A DNA stretch of 64,000 nucleotides from Yoonia sp. G8-12 (GTDB lineage Bacteria > Pseudomonadota > Alphaproteobacteria > Rhodobacterales > Rhodobacteraceae), in assembly GCF_038443675.1 (NCBI RefSeq), contig NZ_CP151762.1, positions 744,001 to 808,000 on the forward strand, in the 5' to 3' direction. The position numbers were made by a program, and so were the translations under genes. The notes under the pieces were generated by a model. The model had not been told where the DNA came from. It saw only the letters and a list, made by a program, of their open reading frames with translations, and ran no database searches. Below are positions 18,639 through 27,264 of this stretch, in pieces; position 1 is the first letter of the stretch; each line of letters opens with the position of its first letter.

Positions 18639-19058
18639 TCAGTCTTCCTTGTCTGTCAGCGGAACTGCGTAAAGTTCAAGCCGGTGCCCCATCAAACGGT
18701 ACCCCAGTTTCGCCGCGATCCGTTCTTGCAGTTCTTCGATCTCGGGGTCGACGAATTCAATCACTTCGCCGGAATGCACATCAATCAGGTGGTCATGATG
18801 TTCGCGGTCCGCCGCCTCGTACCGCGCGCGCCCATCGCCGAACTCATGTTTTTCAAGGATTCCGGTCTCTTCGAACAATTTCACCGTGCGGTAGACCGTC
18901 GCCAGTGAAATCCGCGCATCAACGGCGGCCGCACGGTTATAAAGCTCTTCGACGTCCGGATGATCCTCCGCTTCCTGCAAAACGGCCGCAATGACGCGCC
19001 TTTGGTCTGTCATCCGCAGCCCGTTGGCTTCGCAGCGTTCAAGAATGGTCGTCGTCAT
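18639..19058 (-). CDS. fur: Fur/Mur family metalloregulator
   Basis: A 139-residue Fur-family repressor. The winged-helix DNA-binding half has RMTDQRRVIAAVLQ and ISLATVYRTVKLFEE. The C-terminal half carries the metal-site motif HHDHLIDVHSGEVIEFVDP and ends RLELYAVPL. No CxxC zinc pair is present, as is common for alphaproteobacterial Fur homologues, many of which respond to manganese (Mur). It differs from Irr in the conserved HHDHLID context. It lies directly upstream of a DMT transporter gene. Confidence 0.88.
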   Translation of the reverse strand: MTTTILERCEANGLRMTDQRRVIAAVLQEAEDHPDVEELYNRAAAVDARISLATVYRTVKLFEETGILEKHEFGDGRARYEAADREHHDHLIDVHSGEVIEFVDPEIEELQERIAAKLGYRLMGHRLELYAVPLTDKED

Positions 19059-19117
19059 ACCGGCCTCTTTGTGTCCTGATGTTCTGATAGCGGGGCAGGC
19101 GGGCGGTTTCCAGAGAA

Positions 19118-19969
19118 TTAGACCACAAGTGTGCCTTGCATCGTGCGGACCGCGTTGCCCGAGATGGTGACTGAGATCGGATTGGCGTGGGTCGTGCGGG
19201 CGGAAATATGGGATGGACGGCCCATCTTTTCGCCTTGCAGGATGTCCAGCGTCAGGTCTTGGCCCAATTCCTCGGTCAGCAGTGCCGCCAAAGTGGCCGA
19301 GGCGCTACCGGTGGCGGGGTCTTCGGGGATATTGTCCAGAGGGGCAAACATGCGTGCGGCGATCTGGGTGCCGGTGCGGACGTAGGCGAAAAGCGCGAAA
19401 TCTATCCCCGCAGGGTAGGTTTCTGCCCCTTGCCGGATGTGCTCTACCGAAGGCGCACAGGCGTCCAGATCGGCTTTGCTGCGCAATGCGACCAACACGA
19501 AAGGCAGTCCAAGTGTGGCTTGCACGGGCGCGTGGGTGGTTGAATCAATCGCCTCGATACCAAGCCCCAGCGCCCGTGCGACCAATGCCGGATCAGGGGT
19601 GGCGAGCCGGTCGAGCGGGGCTGCAATGGTGAACGCGGCGCTGTCGCCTGCAAACGCACAGTCAATCGGCCCAACCCCAAGCTCAAGCGTCATTGGCCCT
19701 GCGTGCCCTTCATCGCGCAGTGCGATGGCGGTGCCAATTGTGGGGTGACCCGCAAAAGGGATCTCCATTGTCGGGGTGAAGATGCGCACTTTTGCAGTAT
19801 TGGCGGGATCCTTAGGCGGATATACAAAGGTCACTTCGGAAAAGTTGAATTCGCGCGCGATCTTTTGCAGCTGCGCCTCGGGCAGTGCGGTTGCATCGGG
19901 AAACACCGCCAATTGATTGCCGCCAAATGCCGTGTCGGTAAAGACGTCATAAACGAAATACTGTGTCAT
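19118..19969 (-). CDS. PhzF family isomerase
   Basis: Diaminopimelate-epimerase-like fold protein of 283 residues. The N-terminal FVYDVFTDTAFGGNQLAVF, FNFSEVTFVYPP with the family's conserved acidic residue, FAGHPTIGTA and the late EDPATGSASATLAALL are PhzF signatures. No other phenazine genes are here, so it is probably one of the many PhzF homologues of unknown substrate. It stands between fur and tyrS on the same strand. Confidence 0.9.
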   Translation of the reverse strand: MTQYFVYDVFTDTAFGGNQLAVFPDATALPEAQLQKIAREFNFSEVTFVYPPKDPANTAKVRIFTPTMEIPFAGHPTIGTAIALRDEGHAGPMTLELGVGPIDCAFAGDSAAFTIAAPLDRLATPDPALVARALGLGIEAIDSTTHAPVQATLGLPFVLVALRSKADLDACAPSVEHIRQGAETYPAGIDFALFAYVRTGTQIAARMFAPLDNIPEDPATGSASATLAALLTEELGQDLTLDILQGEKMGRPSHISARTTHANPISVTISGNAVRTMQGTLVV

Positions 19970-20062
19970 GTGCCTGCCTTTGCCTTGCCCTTGATGCGTG
20001 GGTGCCAGCCCCGCGATCTGACGACAGACCGCGGCGCTATCACGTCCCTTGATACCGCTGGT

Positions 20063-21313
20063 TTAGCCCAACTGCACCAAAGCATGGCGCTTTTTCCCCG
20101 CGCTCAGCTTGATCGGGGCTGAAAGCTGGGCGGCGTCAACCATCAGGCCCGCATCGGTCAAGGGCGCGTCGTTCAGGCGGGCACCGTTTTCGGCAATCAA
20201 ACGCTTGGCCTCTTTCCCGCTTTTGGCCAACCCTGATTTGACAATAATCTGCACGATGGACATGCCGTCCCCCAGATCATCCGCCGTCAGCGTCAGCGTC
20301 GGCAGATCATCCCCCACACCGCCTTTCTCAAAGACTTCGCGTGCGGTGGCTTCGGCGGTCCTCGCGGCCTCGGCCCCATGCAACAGCGTTGTGACCTCGT
20401 TGGCCAGAATAATCTTGGCCGCGTTGATGTCGGACCCTTCCAGCGCGCCGAGGCGGTCGCATTCGTCAAGCGGCAACTCGGTGTAGAGCTTCAGAAAGCG
20501 GCCCGTGTCGGCATCTGTCGTGTTGCGCCAGAACTGCCAGAACTCATAGGGGCTGCACATATCGGGGTTCAGCCAGACAGCACCGGACTGAGACTTGCCC
20601 ATCTTCTTGCCATCACTGGTGGTGAGTAGCGGTGACGTAAGGCCAAAGATTTCGTGATCCAGCACACGGCGGGTCAGGTCGATGCCGTTGACGATATTGC
20701 CCCATTGGTCCGACCCGCCCATCTGCAGCAAACAGCCGTAACGCCGGTTCAGCTCCAGAAAATCATAGGCCTGCAAGATCATATAGTTGAATTCAAGAAA
20801 CGACAGCGATTGTTCGCGGTCCAGCCGCGATTTCACGCTTTCAAACGACAGCATCCGGTTGATCGAAAAATGCCGCCCGATGTCACGCAGGAAATCAAGG
20901 TAGTTCAGACCGTCCAGCCATTCGGCGTTATTGATCATCATCGCGTCCGTGGGCGCGTCGCCATAGCTCAGGTAGGCCGAAAACACCTGTTTGATGCCGG
21001 CGATATTGTCATCAATCTGTTCCGGCCCCAACAAGGGGCGTTCATCGGCGCGAAACGACGGGTCGCCCACCTTTGTGGTGCCGCCGCCCATCAGGGTGAT
21101 CGGTTTGTGGCCGGTCTTTTGCAGCCAGCGCAGCATCATGATCTGGATCAGCGAGCCCACATGCAGCGATTTTGCCGTCGCATCAAAGCCGATATAGGCG
21201 GGAACCACACCTTTGCTCAGCGCCTCATCAAGGCCTTGATAATCCGTGCAATCGGCCAGAAAGCCGCGTGTCATCATGACATTCATGAATTCGGATTTCG
21301 GATGATAAGTCAT
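20063..21313 (-). CDS. tyrS: Tyrosyl-tRNA synthetase
   Basis: Charges tRNA-Tyr. A class I synthetase of 416 residues: the HIGH-type motif is HVGS near residue 51 (SLHVGSLIQIMM), the KMSKS-type loop is KKMGKSQSG near residue 236, and QMGGSDQWGNIVNGIDL is the TyrRS tyrosine-binding region. The C-terminal S4-like RNA-binding domain is visible (SGLAKSGKEAKRLIAENGARLND). It is divergent from anmK, with only 63 bases between start codons. Confidence 0.97.
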   Translation of the reverse strand: MTYHPKSEFMNVMMTRGFLADCTDYQGLDEALSKGVVPAYIGFDATAKSLHVGSLIQIMMLRWLQKTGHKPITLMGGGTTKVGDPSFRADERPLLGPEQIDDNIAGIKQVFSAYLSYGDAPTDAMMINNAEWLDGLNYLDFLRDIGRHFSINRMLSFESVKSRLDREQSLSFLEFNYMILQAYDFLELNRRYGCLLQMGGSDQWGNIVNGIDLTRRVLDHEIFGLTSPLLTTSDGKKMGKSQSGAVWLNPDMCSPYEFWQFWRNTTDADTGRFLKLYTELPLDECDRLGALEGSDINAAKIILANEVTTLLHGAEAARTAEATAREVFEKGGVGDDLPTLTLTADDLGDGMSIVQIIVKSGLAKSGKEAKRLIAENGARLNDAPLTDAGLMVDAAQLSAPIKLSAGKKRHALVQLG

Positions 21314-21376
21314 TGGCTTGTTCCCGCTTCAGTGTTGCTGCACTCTATAGTCAGGACAAACGCGTAGGGAAAGTGT

Positions 21377-22456
21377 ATGTTGCAGGATGGCGTGATCACC
21401 GTGCTTGGCACAATGTCGGGCACGTCACTGGATGGGGTGGATGCGGCTGTGCTGCATACCGACGGTGTGCAGATCGCGGGTTTTGGCCCTAGCGCTTACC
21501 GGCCCTATAGTGCTGCGGAACAAGCGGTATTGAAGGCGCATCTTGGCCGCTGGCAGGATGCGGATTGCAGCCAAGCTGCGCAGATTGTCGAAGATGCCCA
21601 TATCGCCCTGATGCAACCGTTCGAGGGGATCGCGCTTGCAGGGTTTCATGGCCAGACCCTTGCCCATGATCCCGGTGGTCGCGGCACGCATCAATGTGGT
21701 GACGGGGCGCGGCTGGCGGCGGTCTTGGGGTATCCGGTCGCTTGGGATTTTCGCAGCGCCGATGTGGCCGCAGGCGGGCAGGGTGCGCCACTGGCCCCTT
21801 TTTATCATTTTGCTTTGGCCAAATGGATCGAGGCGGCGGCGCCGGTGGCGTTTCTCAACCTTGGCGGCGTTGGCAATATCACATGGGTCAATCCCGCCTG
21901 TGATGCGCCGACAGATCCGGCGGCTTTGCTTGCCTTTGATACTGGCCCCGCGAATGCACCGATGAACGATCTGATGCGATTGCGGCAAGGGGTGGATTAT
22001 GACGCAGGCGGCGCGCTGGCGGCGCAAGGACAGGCGGATGCGGGTATCCTCTCTGATTTCATGACCCATCCGTATTTTGGCAAACCCGCCCCCAAATCGC
22101 TGGACCGCGATGCGTTTGCGGGGCTAAGCAAAGCTGTGGCCGATCTGCCTGATGCAGATGCGCTTGCCACGCTGGCCGCGGCGGTTGTGCAATCGGTTGT
22201 CGCCGCATGCGCGCTTTGCCCGACATTGCCCGCGCAGTTGTTGGTCACAGGGGGCGGGCGGCATAACAAGGCCGTCATGTCCGGTCTGGCACAATCCCTG
22301 CCTTGTGATGTGATCGCGGTTGAAGAGGTCGGCTTGGATGGCGATATGCTTGAGGCGCAGGCCTTTGCCTATCTGGCGGCACGGACGGCGCGCGGCTACG
22401 CCTTATCAAGTCCGCAAACCACCGGCGTTCCGGCCCCGCTCGGCGGGGGCGTTTGA
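21377..22456 (+). CDS. anmK: Anhydro-N-acetylmuramic acid kinase
   Basis: Phosphorylates and opens 1,6-anhydro-MurNAc during peptidoglycan recycling. The 359-residue protein has the ASKHA phosphate loop GTMSGTSLDGVDAAV at the N-terminus, FHGQTLAHDP, LNLGGVGNITW and ATP-site residues in VTGGGRHNKAVM. Divergent from tyrS, as is common in proteobacteria. The 233 bases after it show no clear terminator. Confidence 0.95.
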   Translation: MLQDGVITVLGTMSGTSLDGVDAAVLHTDGVQIAGFGPSAYRPYSAAEQAVLKAHLGRWQDADCSQAAQIVEDAHIALMQPFEGIALAGFHGQTLAHDPGGRGTHQCGDGARLAAVLGYPVAWDFRSADVAAGGQGAPLAPFYHFALAKWIEAAAPVAFLNLGGVGNITWVNPACDAPTDPAALLAFDTGPANAPMNDLMRLRQGVDYDAGGALAAQGQADAGILSDFMTHPYFGKPAPKSLDRDAFAGLSKAVADLPDADALATLAAAVVQSVVAACALCPTLPAQLLVTGGGRHNKAVMSGLAQSLPCDVIAVEEVGLDGDMLEAQAFAYLAARTARGYALSSPQTTGVPAPLGGGV

Positions 22457-22689
22457 CGCCGTAGAGCATTGGTTCCCATTCAAGGGCATCACAAAAATGT
22501 GTGGTCGCTGAACGGTTGATTTTGGATATTTTGCCGTTTTTACAATAAGATCGGCCACTATTGGCTCATGCCCAAAGCCATTCTCCGCGAATTTCAGCCG
22601 ATCGGCCTCACAGCCGCGTGAGGCCTGTTGAAACTCGCATATGAATTGTCATCTGTGGCTCACACAACAACCGACTAACGGAGAGTAAA

Positions 22690-23307
22690 ATGACTATGAC
22701 AACAAAATTCGCCCGCACGAGCATGTTGGCTGCACCTTTGGCGATCGTCGCCGGTATGGCAACAGCAGGCGGACTGGCCGAGCCAGTGGAGACGCCGGCA
22801 CCTGTCGTCGTCGCACCAGCACCTGTCATGATGGGCAATGACTGGACCGGTTTTTATGCTGGTGGCCAGTTGGGCTATGGCAAGCTGGATCCAAGCGTGG
22901 ACACAGACCCATCCGAGCCTGATGGTGTGATCTACGGTGTGCACGCCGGTTACAACTATGATTTCGGCTCGGTCGTGCTGGGTGGTGAGGTTGACTATGA
23001 CCTGACAGATATCTCATTGGATACGCCGGATTCTGATCTGGACGGCGTTTTGCGCGCCAAAGCCAAGCTGGGTTATGATGCAGGTGCATTCATGCCATAT
23101 ATCACAGCAGGTTATGCGCAGGCACAGACGTCTGATGATCTTGACGATGACACAGACGGCGCATTCGCCGGTCTGGGCATGTCCTACATGATGAGCGACA
23201 GCCTCATTCTGGGTGGCGAAGTTCTGCAGCACCAGTTCGAAGACGTTGCTGACGCTGCGGACGTTGACGCGACAACACTGTCACTGCGCGCGTCGTTCAA
23301 GTTCTAA
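22690..23307 (+). CDS. Outer-membrane beta-barrel protein (opacity/Omp25-like)
   Basis: A 205-residue protein with a signal peptide (MTMTTKFARTSMLAAPLAIVAGMATA), a short Pro/Val-rich linker and an eight-stranded-barrel pattern starting at WTGFYAGGQLGYGKLD. The chain ends with Phe (LSLRASFKF), as expected for BAM-dependent barrels. GGAGAG lies about 8 bases before the ATG. Codon choice is strongly biased and a perfect terminator follows, both of which fit high expression. Function beyond envelope structure is unknown. Confidence 0.88.
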   Translation: MTMTTKFARTSMLAAPLAIVAGMATAGGLAEPVETPAPVVVAPAPVMMGNDWTGFYAGGQLGYGKLDPSVDTDPSEPDGVIYGVHAGYNYDFGSVVLGGEVDYDLTDISLDTPDSDLDGVLRAKAKLGYDAGAFMPYITAGYAQAQTSDDLDDDTDGAFAGLGMSYMMSDSLILGGEVLQHQFEDVADAADVDATTLSLRASFKF

Positions 23308-23375
23308 ACACCCCCAACAAAGAGGCATCCAGCTGCACTGTCCCTTCCCCGAGAATAAATGCACTGGATGCTTCA

Positions 23376-23413
23376 ATGGGGCCTGTCACCACACTGACAG
23401 GCCCCATTTTTAT
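23376..23413. terminator. Strong intrinsic terminator after the outer-membrane protein gene
   Basis: ATGGGGCCTGTCA (23376-23388) pairs perfectly with TGACAGGCCCCAT (23395-23407) around CCACAC, followed by TTTT and TATT. With 13 pairs it is the strongest terminator in the window. It lies between convergent genes and may also help stop minus-strand transcription. Confidence 0.92.
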
Positions 23414-23426
23414 TAAGAATGCAGTT

Positions 23427-24236
23427 TCACGTCAGCAGATCATCAATGATGGCGCTGTCGATCCCGGTTTGAAGCGTGGAAAAATCCCCTGATCCGAACA
23501 TCGCCGTTGCCGCATCATAAATCGCACGGTGCGTGATCCGCGATAACGCAGACCCAAGGGACAAGCGCGCCACCCCGATTTTTGCAAATTCGGCTTGGTT
23601 TTGTTGATTGAAAGGCCCCGCCACCAGCGCATTGACGGGTACTGTTGTCGCGCCACAAATCCGTGCAAGGGCGGCCATATCCGGCGGCAAAGGCGCATAA
23701 AGGCAATCCGCACCCGCCGCCTCAAAGGCCAGCAGACGGCGCAGCGCTTCATCGGTATCATAGGCCCCGGTCATGATCCCATCGGCACGGGCTGTCAGCA
23801 CAAAGTCATGCCCCAGATCACGCGCCGCCGACGCGGCAGCAGCGATGCGGTCTACCGCAAGCTCAAAATCATAAGCGGTTTGCGCGGGCAGGACCGTGTC
23901 CTCGATGCAGATCCCCGCCAATCCAACTTCTGCGGCCATGCGCACCGTTTCGGCGCATGTGTCAGGATCATCGCCAAAGCCGTTTTCAAAATCACCCTGC
24001 ACAGGCACCGGTGACGCGCTGACAATCTCTTGCGCATGGGCCAAGGCCTCATCCCGCGTGAGCGTGCCGCCATCGGGCCGCCCCAGTGTAAAGGCATGGG
24101 CAGCGGATGAAGTGGCCAAGGCCTTGGCGCCCATCGCCACCATCATCTTGGCGGAACCACGATCCCAAACATTCACCATCAAAAGCGGATCACCTTTGAT
24201 GTGCAGCGCGCGAAAAGTCTCTGCGATATGGGTCAT
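23427..24236 (-). CDS. Isocitrate lyase/PEP mutase family protein
   Basis: A TIM-barrel enzyme of 269 residues in the ICL/PEPM superfamily, which cleaves or rearranges C-C or P-C bonds of 2-oxo or 2-hydroxy acids. Seen are LLMVNVWDRGSAKMM, DFENGFGDDPDTCAETVRMAAEVGLAGICIEDT (metal and substrate loops) and FVLTARADGI. It lacks the KKCGH motif of true isocitrate lyase. Oxaloacetate hydrolase or decarboxylase-type activity is possible but not shown. The start overlaps the ada stop (ATGA), so it is co-translated with ada. Confidence 0.82.
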   Translation of the reverse strand: MTHIAETFRALHIKGDPLLMVNVWDRGSAKMMVAMGAKALATSSAAHAFTLGRPDGGTLTRDEALAHAQEIVSASPVPVQGDFENGFGDDPDTCAETVRMAAEVGLAGICIEDTVLPAQTAYDFELAVDRIAAAASAARDLGHDFVLTARADGIMTGAYDTDEALRRLLAFEAAGADCLYAPLPPDMAALARICGATTVPVNALVAGPFNQQNQAEFAKIGVARLSLGSALSRITHRAIYDAATAMFGSGDFSTLQTGIDSAIIDDLLT

Positions 24237-25294
24237 GGCTGTCTCCTGTCAGCATAATGTTTTTCGAGATCAATAAGATACTGTTTGCGCCAGAGCCCGC
24301 CGCCATAGCCGGTCAGCGACCCGTCCGCCCCGATGACGCGGTGGCAGGGAATGACAATCGCGATCTGGTTTGCGCCGTTTGCGCGGGCCACGGCGCGGCT
24401 GGCCTGTGGTGCGCCGATGGCGCCGGCAATTGCACTATAGCTGCGCGTTTGCCCTGCGGGGATGGTTTGCAGGGCCTTCCAGACATCGCGGGTGAATGCC
24501 GTGCCATGCAGGGCAAGCGGGGTGGCGAATGTCGCGGATTTCTTTGCAAAAAACGCATCAAGTTCCGCCGCGATCTGGTCATGCGTTGCAAAGCGCCCGA
24601 TGCCAATGCTGCCCTTGGCGGCTTTGCGCAGGCGTTGCATTTCAGCAGGCAGGGCCTTGCGATCGGCAAATTCCAGCAGATGAAGGGCGCGGTTGTCGCA
24701 CACCGCAATCATATCGCCCAAGGGCGTTTTGATGTGATCGGCGCGCAAAAGCGCATCTTTGGCAAGGCTGCCGGGGGCAACCCCCATCAGTTTGGCAAAG
24801 GCCGCGCGAAAAGCGGACGGGCTTTCAAACCCGGCATCGAGTTGTGCTGCAATCACCGAACCTGCGCCCAGCGCCGTGAACCCCAGCGCCAGCCGCCTGC
24901 CGCGCGCCATTTCCAGAAATGTCATGCCAAAGTGGCGCTTGAAGGCGCGGCGCGTGGTTGAGGGATCAAACCCCATGCTGATCACGTCTGTCTCGGACCA
25001 CCGATGCGCAGGCTGGCCCTCAAGTGCGGCCAAAAGTGGTGTGACCGCAGGATCGCTTTGCGCCGCCGGTGAAAGCGGATGGCAGCGCTTGCAAGGACGA
25101 AACCCCGCTTGAATACAGGCCGCTACATCATTGTAAAAATGACAGTTTTCGCGCTTGGGCTTGCGGGCAGGGCAGGTCAGCCTGCAAAAGATACCGGTCG
25201 AGGACACACCGACAAAGGCCCGCCCGTCATAGTCGGGATTGCGCGCCAAAAGCGCATCGTAAAGCGTATCATCGTCAGGCAGGTCAAACATCAT
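24233..25294 (-). CDS. ada: Bifunctional Ada: methylphosphotriester/O6-methylguanine-DNA methyltransferase and activator
   Basis: Suicidal DNA-methyl acceptor and transcription activator of the adaptive response. Three domains are visible over 353 residues: an Ada zinc domain with the acceptor/zinc cysteines (FCRLTCPARKP, ENCHFYNDV, FRPCKRCHP); an AraC-type helix-turn-helix (DPSTTRRAFKRHFGMTFLEMARGRRL); and a C-terminal MGMT domain with the catalytic VIPCHRVIG near residue 316. Co-translated with the ICL/PEPM gene. An AlkA-like glycosylase lies elsewhere in the window (38400-39029). Confidence 0.94.
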   Translation of the reverse strand: MMFDLPDDDTLYDALLARNPDYDGRAFVGVSSTGIFCRLTCPARKPKRENCHFYNDVAACIQAGFRPCKRCHPLSPAAQSDPAVTPLLAALEGQPAHRWSETDVISMGFDPSTTRRAFKRHFGMTFLEMARGRRLALGFTALGAGSVIAAQLDAGFESPSAFRAAFAKLMGVAPGSLAKDALLRADHIKTPLGDMIAVCDNRALHLLEFADRKALPAEMQRLRKAAKGSIGIGRFATHDQIAAELDAFFAKKSATFATPLALHGTAFTRDVWKALQTIPAGQTRSYSAIAGAIGAPQASRAVARANGANQIAIVIPCHRVIGADGSLTGYGGGLWRKQYLIDLEKHYADRRQP

Positions 25295-25344
25295 GACACG
25301 ACGCTAGCCGATTCGATGCGCCCGTGCCGCCTGAAATCGGGCGT

Positions 25345-26519
25345 TTATTCCGCGGCCAGGCTGATGGCAAAAGCGATCAGGCGATTGAGCGCGTCGATAT
25401 AGTGATCATCCGCCACCGTCATCGCCACGCGGATATGCCCTGCTGCCGCCGCGCCAAAGCTTTCGCCGGGCATCACCGCGATATGTTCGGCGTCCAGCAA
25501 CGCATTGGCGAAATCCTCTCCGCTCATGCCTGTCGCGCGCAGATCAAGCATCACATACATCGCGCCTTGTGCGGGGACCGCGCGCACCACGTTCTGGCCT
25601 TCCAGCGCCTGCATCGTCAGCGCGCGTCTGCGACGGAAGGGGGCTGCGACCTCTTCTTCGACAGCATCGCCCTGGTTGAGTGCGAAATCAGCGGCATCCT
25701 GAATGAAACCGGCCACACCGTAGGTGGTGTGGGTGGCAAGGTTGATGATCTGGTCAATCGCCTCGACGGGGCCGCAAATCCAGCCCACGCGACTACCGGT
25801 CATCGCGTGGCTTTTCGACATGGACCCCACAACAAGCGTGCGCTCGGCCATGCCGGGCAGGCTACGCGGGCTGATATGGGTGCCTTCCCAGACCTGCGTG
25901 TCATAGACCTCATCTGAAATCAGCCACAGATCGTTGGTGATACAGGCCTTGGCAATCGCCGCCAGCGTGTCTTGCCCGTAGACAACACCAGTGGGGTTGT
26001 TGGGGGTATTCACCAGCAAAGACGCCGCCCCTTTTGTGGCCTCCATCAGCGCATCGGCGCGCGGTTGAAAGGCAGTGTCGGGTGTGGTGACAACCGCCTT
26101 TGGCACAGCACCCGAACCGCGGATCGTGCCGGGGTAGGTGGCGTAGTAGGGATCAATATAAACGGCGGTATCGCCGGGATTGCAGACCGCGGTATGGGCC
26201 GCAAAAGGGCGGACTGACCACCGGGGGTGATCAGGATATTTTCGGCTGTCGTGGGCACGCCTGTGCGCGCGGCGATGCGCGCGGCAACCGATTTGCGCAG
26301 GGCGTCTGTGCCGGGGATCATCGCATAACCGGTATGCCCGCCCTTGGCTGATTGGTTCATCGCTTCCAGAATGGCGGGGCTGGTCCTGATGTCATGTTCG
26401 CCGATGGTCAGTTCGGTGACGGGGATCCCGTCTGCGATCATGCGCCGCGCTTTGTTAAAGACGTCCCAGCCGTCAGAGCCGCCGCCGGTGATATGGGTGA
26501 TACGATGCGATAATTTCAT
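25345..26519 (-). pseudogene. Aminotransferase class I/II, frameshifted
   Basis: PLP-dependent aminotransferase in two frames. From ATG 26519 the first part reads MKLSHRITHITGGGSDGWDVF to ENILITPGGQSALL. The frame then slips at a run of four A (26203-26206 plus strand; five would give SALFAAHTAVCNPGD). The rest continues in the other frame with NTPNNPTGVVYGQ, DEVYDTQVWEG and SMSKSHAMTGSRVGW (Schiff-base Lys) to 25345. Joined, it is about 391 residues, normal for the family. The ATG overlaps the soxR stop, so the two are one transcript. A sequencing error is plausible. Confidence 0.88.
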
Positions 26520-26995
26520 GGGGCGCAGAGGAACGGCGTCTGCGCGGTGAAGTCAAGGGGTGTGACGACCAGATTGCGCGGACCCGGGCCTTGGGCCCCT
26601 TTGATGTCGGCGGGGTTATAAAGCGCACATGACTTCAGGCTCAGGCAGCCACAACCGATGCAGCCATCCAGCTTGTCGCGCAGATCCTCTAACGCGGCGA
26701 TCCGGGCATCAATATCCTGCCGAAATCTGCGGCTGATGCGGGTCCAGTCCGCCTTGGTAGGGGCTTTGTGATCGGGCAGACGGCGCAGATGCGGCGCGAT
26801 TTCCGCCAGACTGAACCCAAGTTTCTGGGCCGCCATGACAAAGGACAACCGCCTGATGTCGGACCGGCCATAGCGGCGGTGCCCGCCCTTGTTGCGCAGG
26901 GGTTTCACGATGTCATGGGTTTCATAAAACCGGATCGCCGAGACAGCCAGCCCCGTGCGCGCAGCAAGATCACCGATGGTCAATTCTTGGGTCAT
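26516..26995 (-). CDS. soxR: SoxR redox-sensing transcriptional activator
   Basis: MerR-family regulator whose [2Fe-2S] cluster is oxidised by redox-cycling compounds. The 159-residue protein has the N-terminal MerR helix-turn-helix (TIGDLAARTGLAVSAIRFYE, GGHRRYGRSDIRRL) and the cluster motif C-x2-C-x-C-x5-C at Cys112, 115, 117 and 123 (CIGCGCLSLKSC). A near-perfect SoxR operator lies 17 bases upstream of its start, between it and the divergent small gene. Downstream, its stop overlaps the aminotransferase start. No soxS is present, as usual outside enterics. Confidence 0.96.
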   Translation of the reverse strand: MTQELTIGDLAARTGLAVSAIRFYETHDIVKPLRNKGGHRRYGRSDIRRLSFVMAAQKLGFSLAEIAPHLRRLPDHKAPTKADWTRISRRFRQDIDARIAALEDLRDKLDGCIGCGCLSLKSCALYNPADIKGAQGPGPRNLVVTPLDFTAQTPFLCAP

Positions 26996-27011
26996 GCAAA
27001 TTAATCCTTGA

Positions 27012-27029
27012 TCTCAAGTTAACTTGAGG
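27012..27029. promoter_or_regulatory. SoxR operator
   Basis: TCTCAAGTTAACTTGAGG contains the perfect 16-base palindrome CTCAAGTTAACTTGAG (27013-27028). It differs at one end base from the CCTCAAGTTAACTTGAGG site of the E. coli soxS promoter. On the plus strand a -35-like TTGATC (27008-27013) lies 19 bases before a weak -10 (GAAAAC 27033-27038). That long spacing is typical of MerR-family promoters and points to the small gene at 27073 as the activated target. The soxR start lies on the other side. Confidence 0.9.
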
Positions 27030-27072
27030 AATGAAAACAGATTCGACACTGGTTGGATAGAGGAGATCACAG

Positions 27073-27264
27073 ATGCCAAAACACGCAACAGCCCGCTACT
27101 GCGCCGACCCGCAGGCGCTGGCCGCAATGAAACGCGACGGTTTGGGGTGGGGGCATGATCTGGATTGCGGCTGCTTTCACGATGCAGCGCGTCACACGAA
27201 AACCGGCGGCCTTGCCCGCGTGATCGCATCACTGACAAGGAGAACACCAGATGGCACAGCTTGA
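27073..27264 (+). CDS. Small Cys-containing protein under the SoxR operator
   Basis: A 63-residue protein (MPKHATARYCADPQ...) with GAGGAG eight bases before the ATG. It has three Cys (YCADP and LDCGCFHD) and two His just after the Cys pair (FHDAARH), so metal or cluster binding or redox chemistry is possible. No family recognised. It is the first gene after the SoxR-type promoter, and its end overlaps the VOC gene start by 14 bases, so the two are probably induced and translated together. Confidence 0.68.
   Translation: MPKHATARYCADPQALAAMKRDGLGWGHDLDCGCFHDAARHTKTGGLARVIASLTRRTPDGTA

Noticed and set aside
19118..19969. Phenazine biosynthesis locus
   Set aside because: Only the PhzF-like isomerase is present; no other phz genes, and the family is broad.
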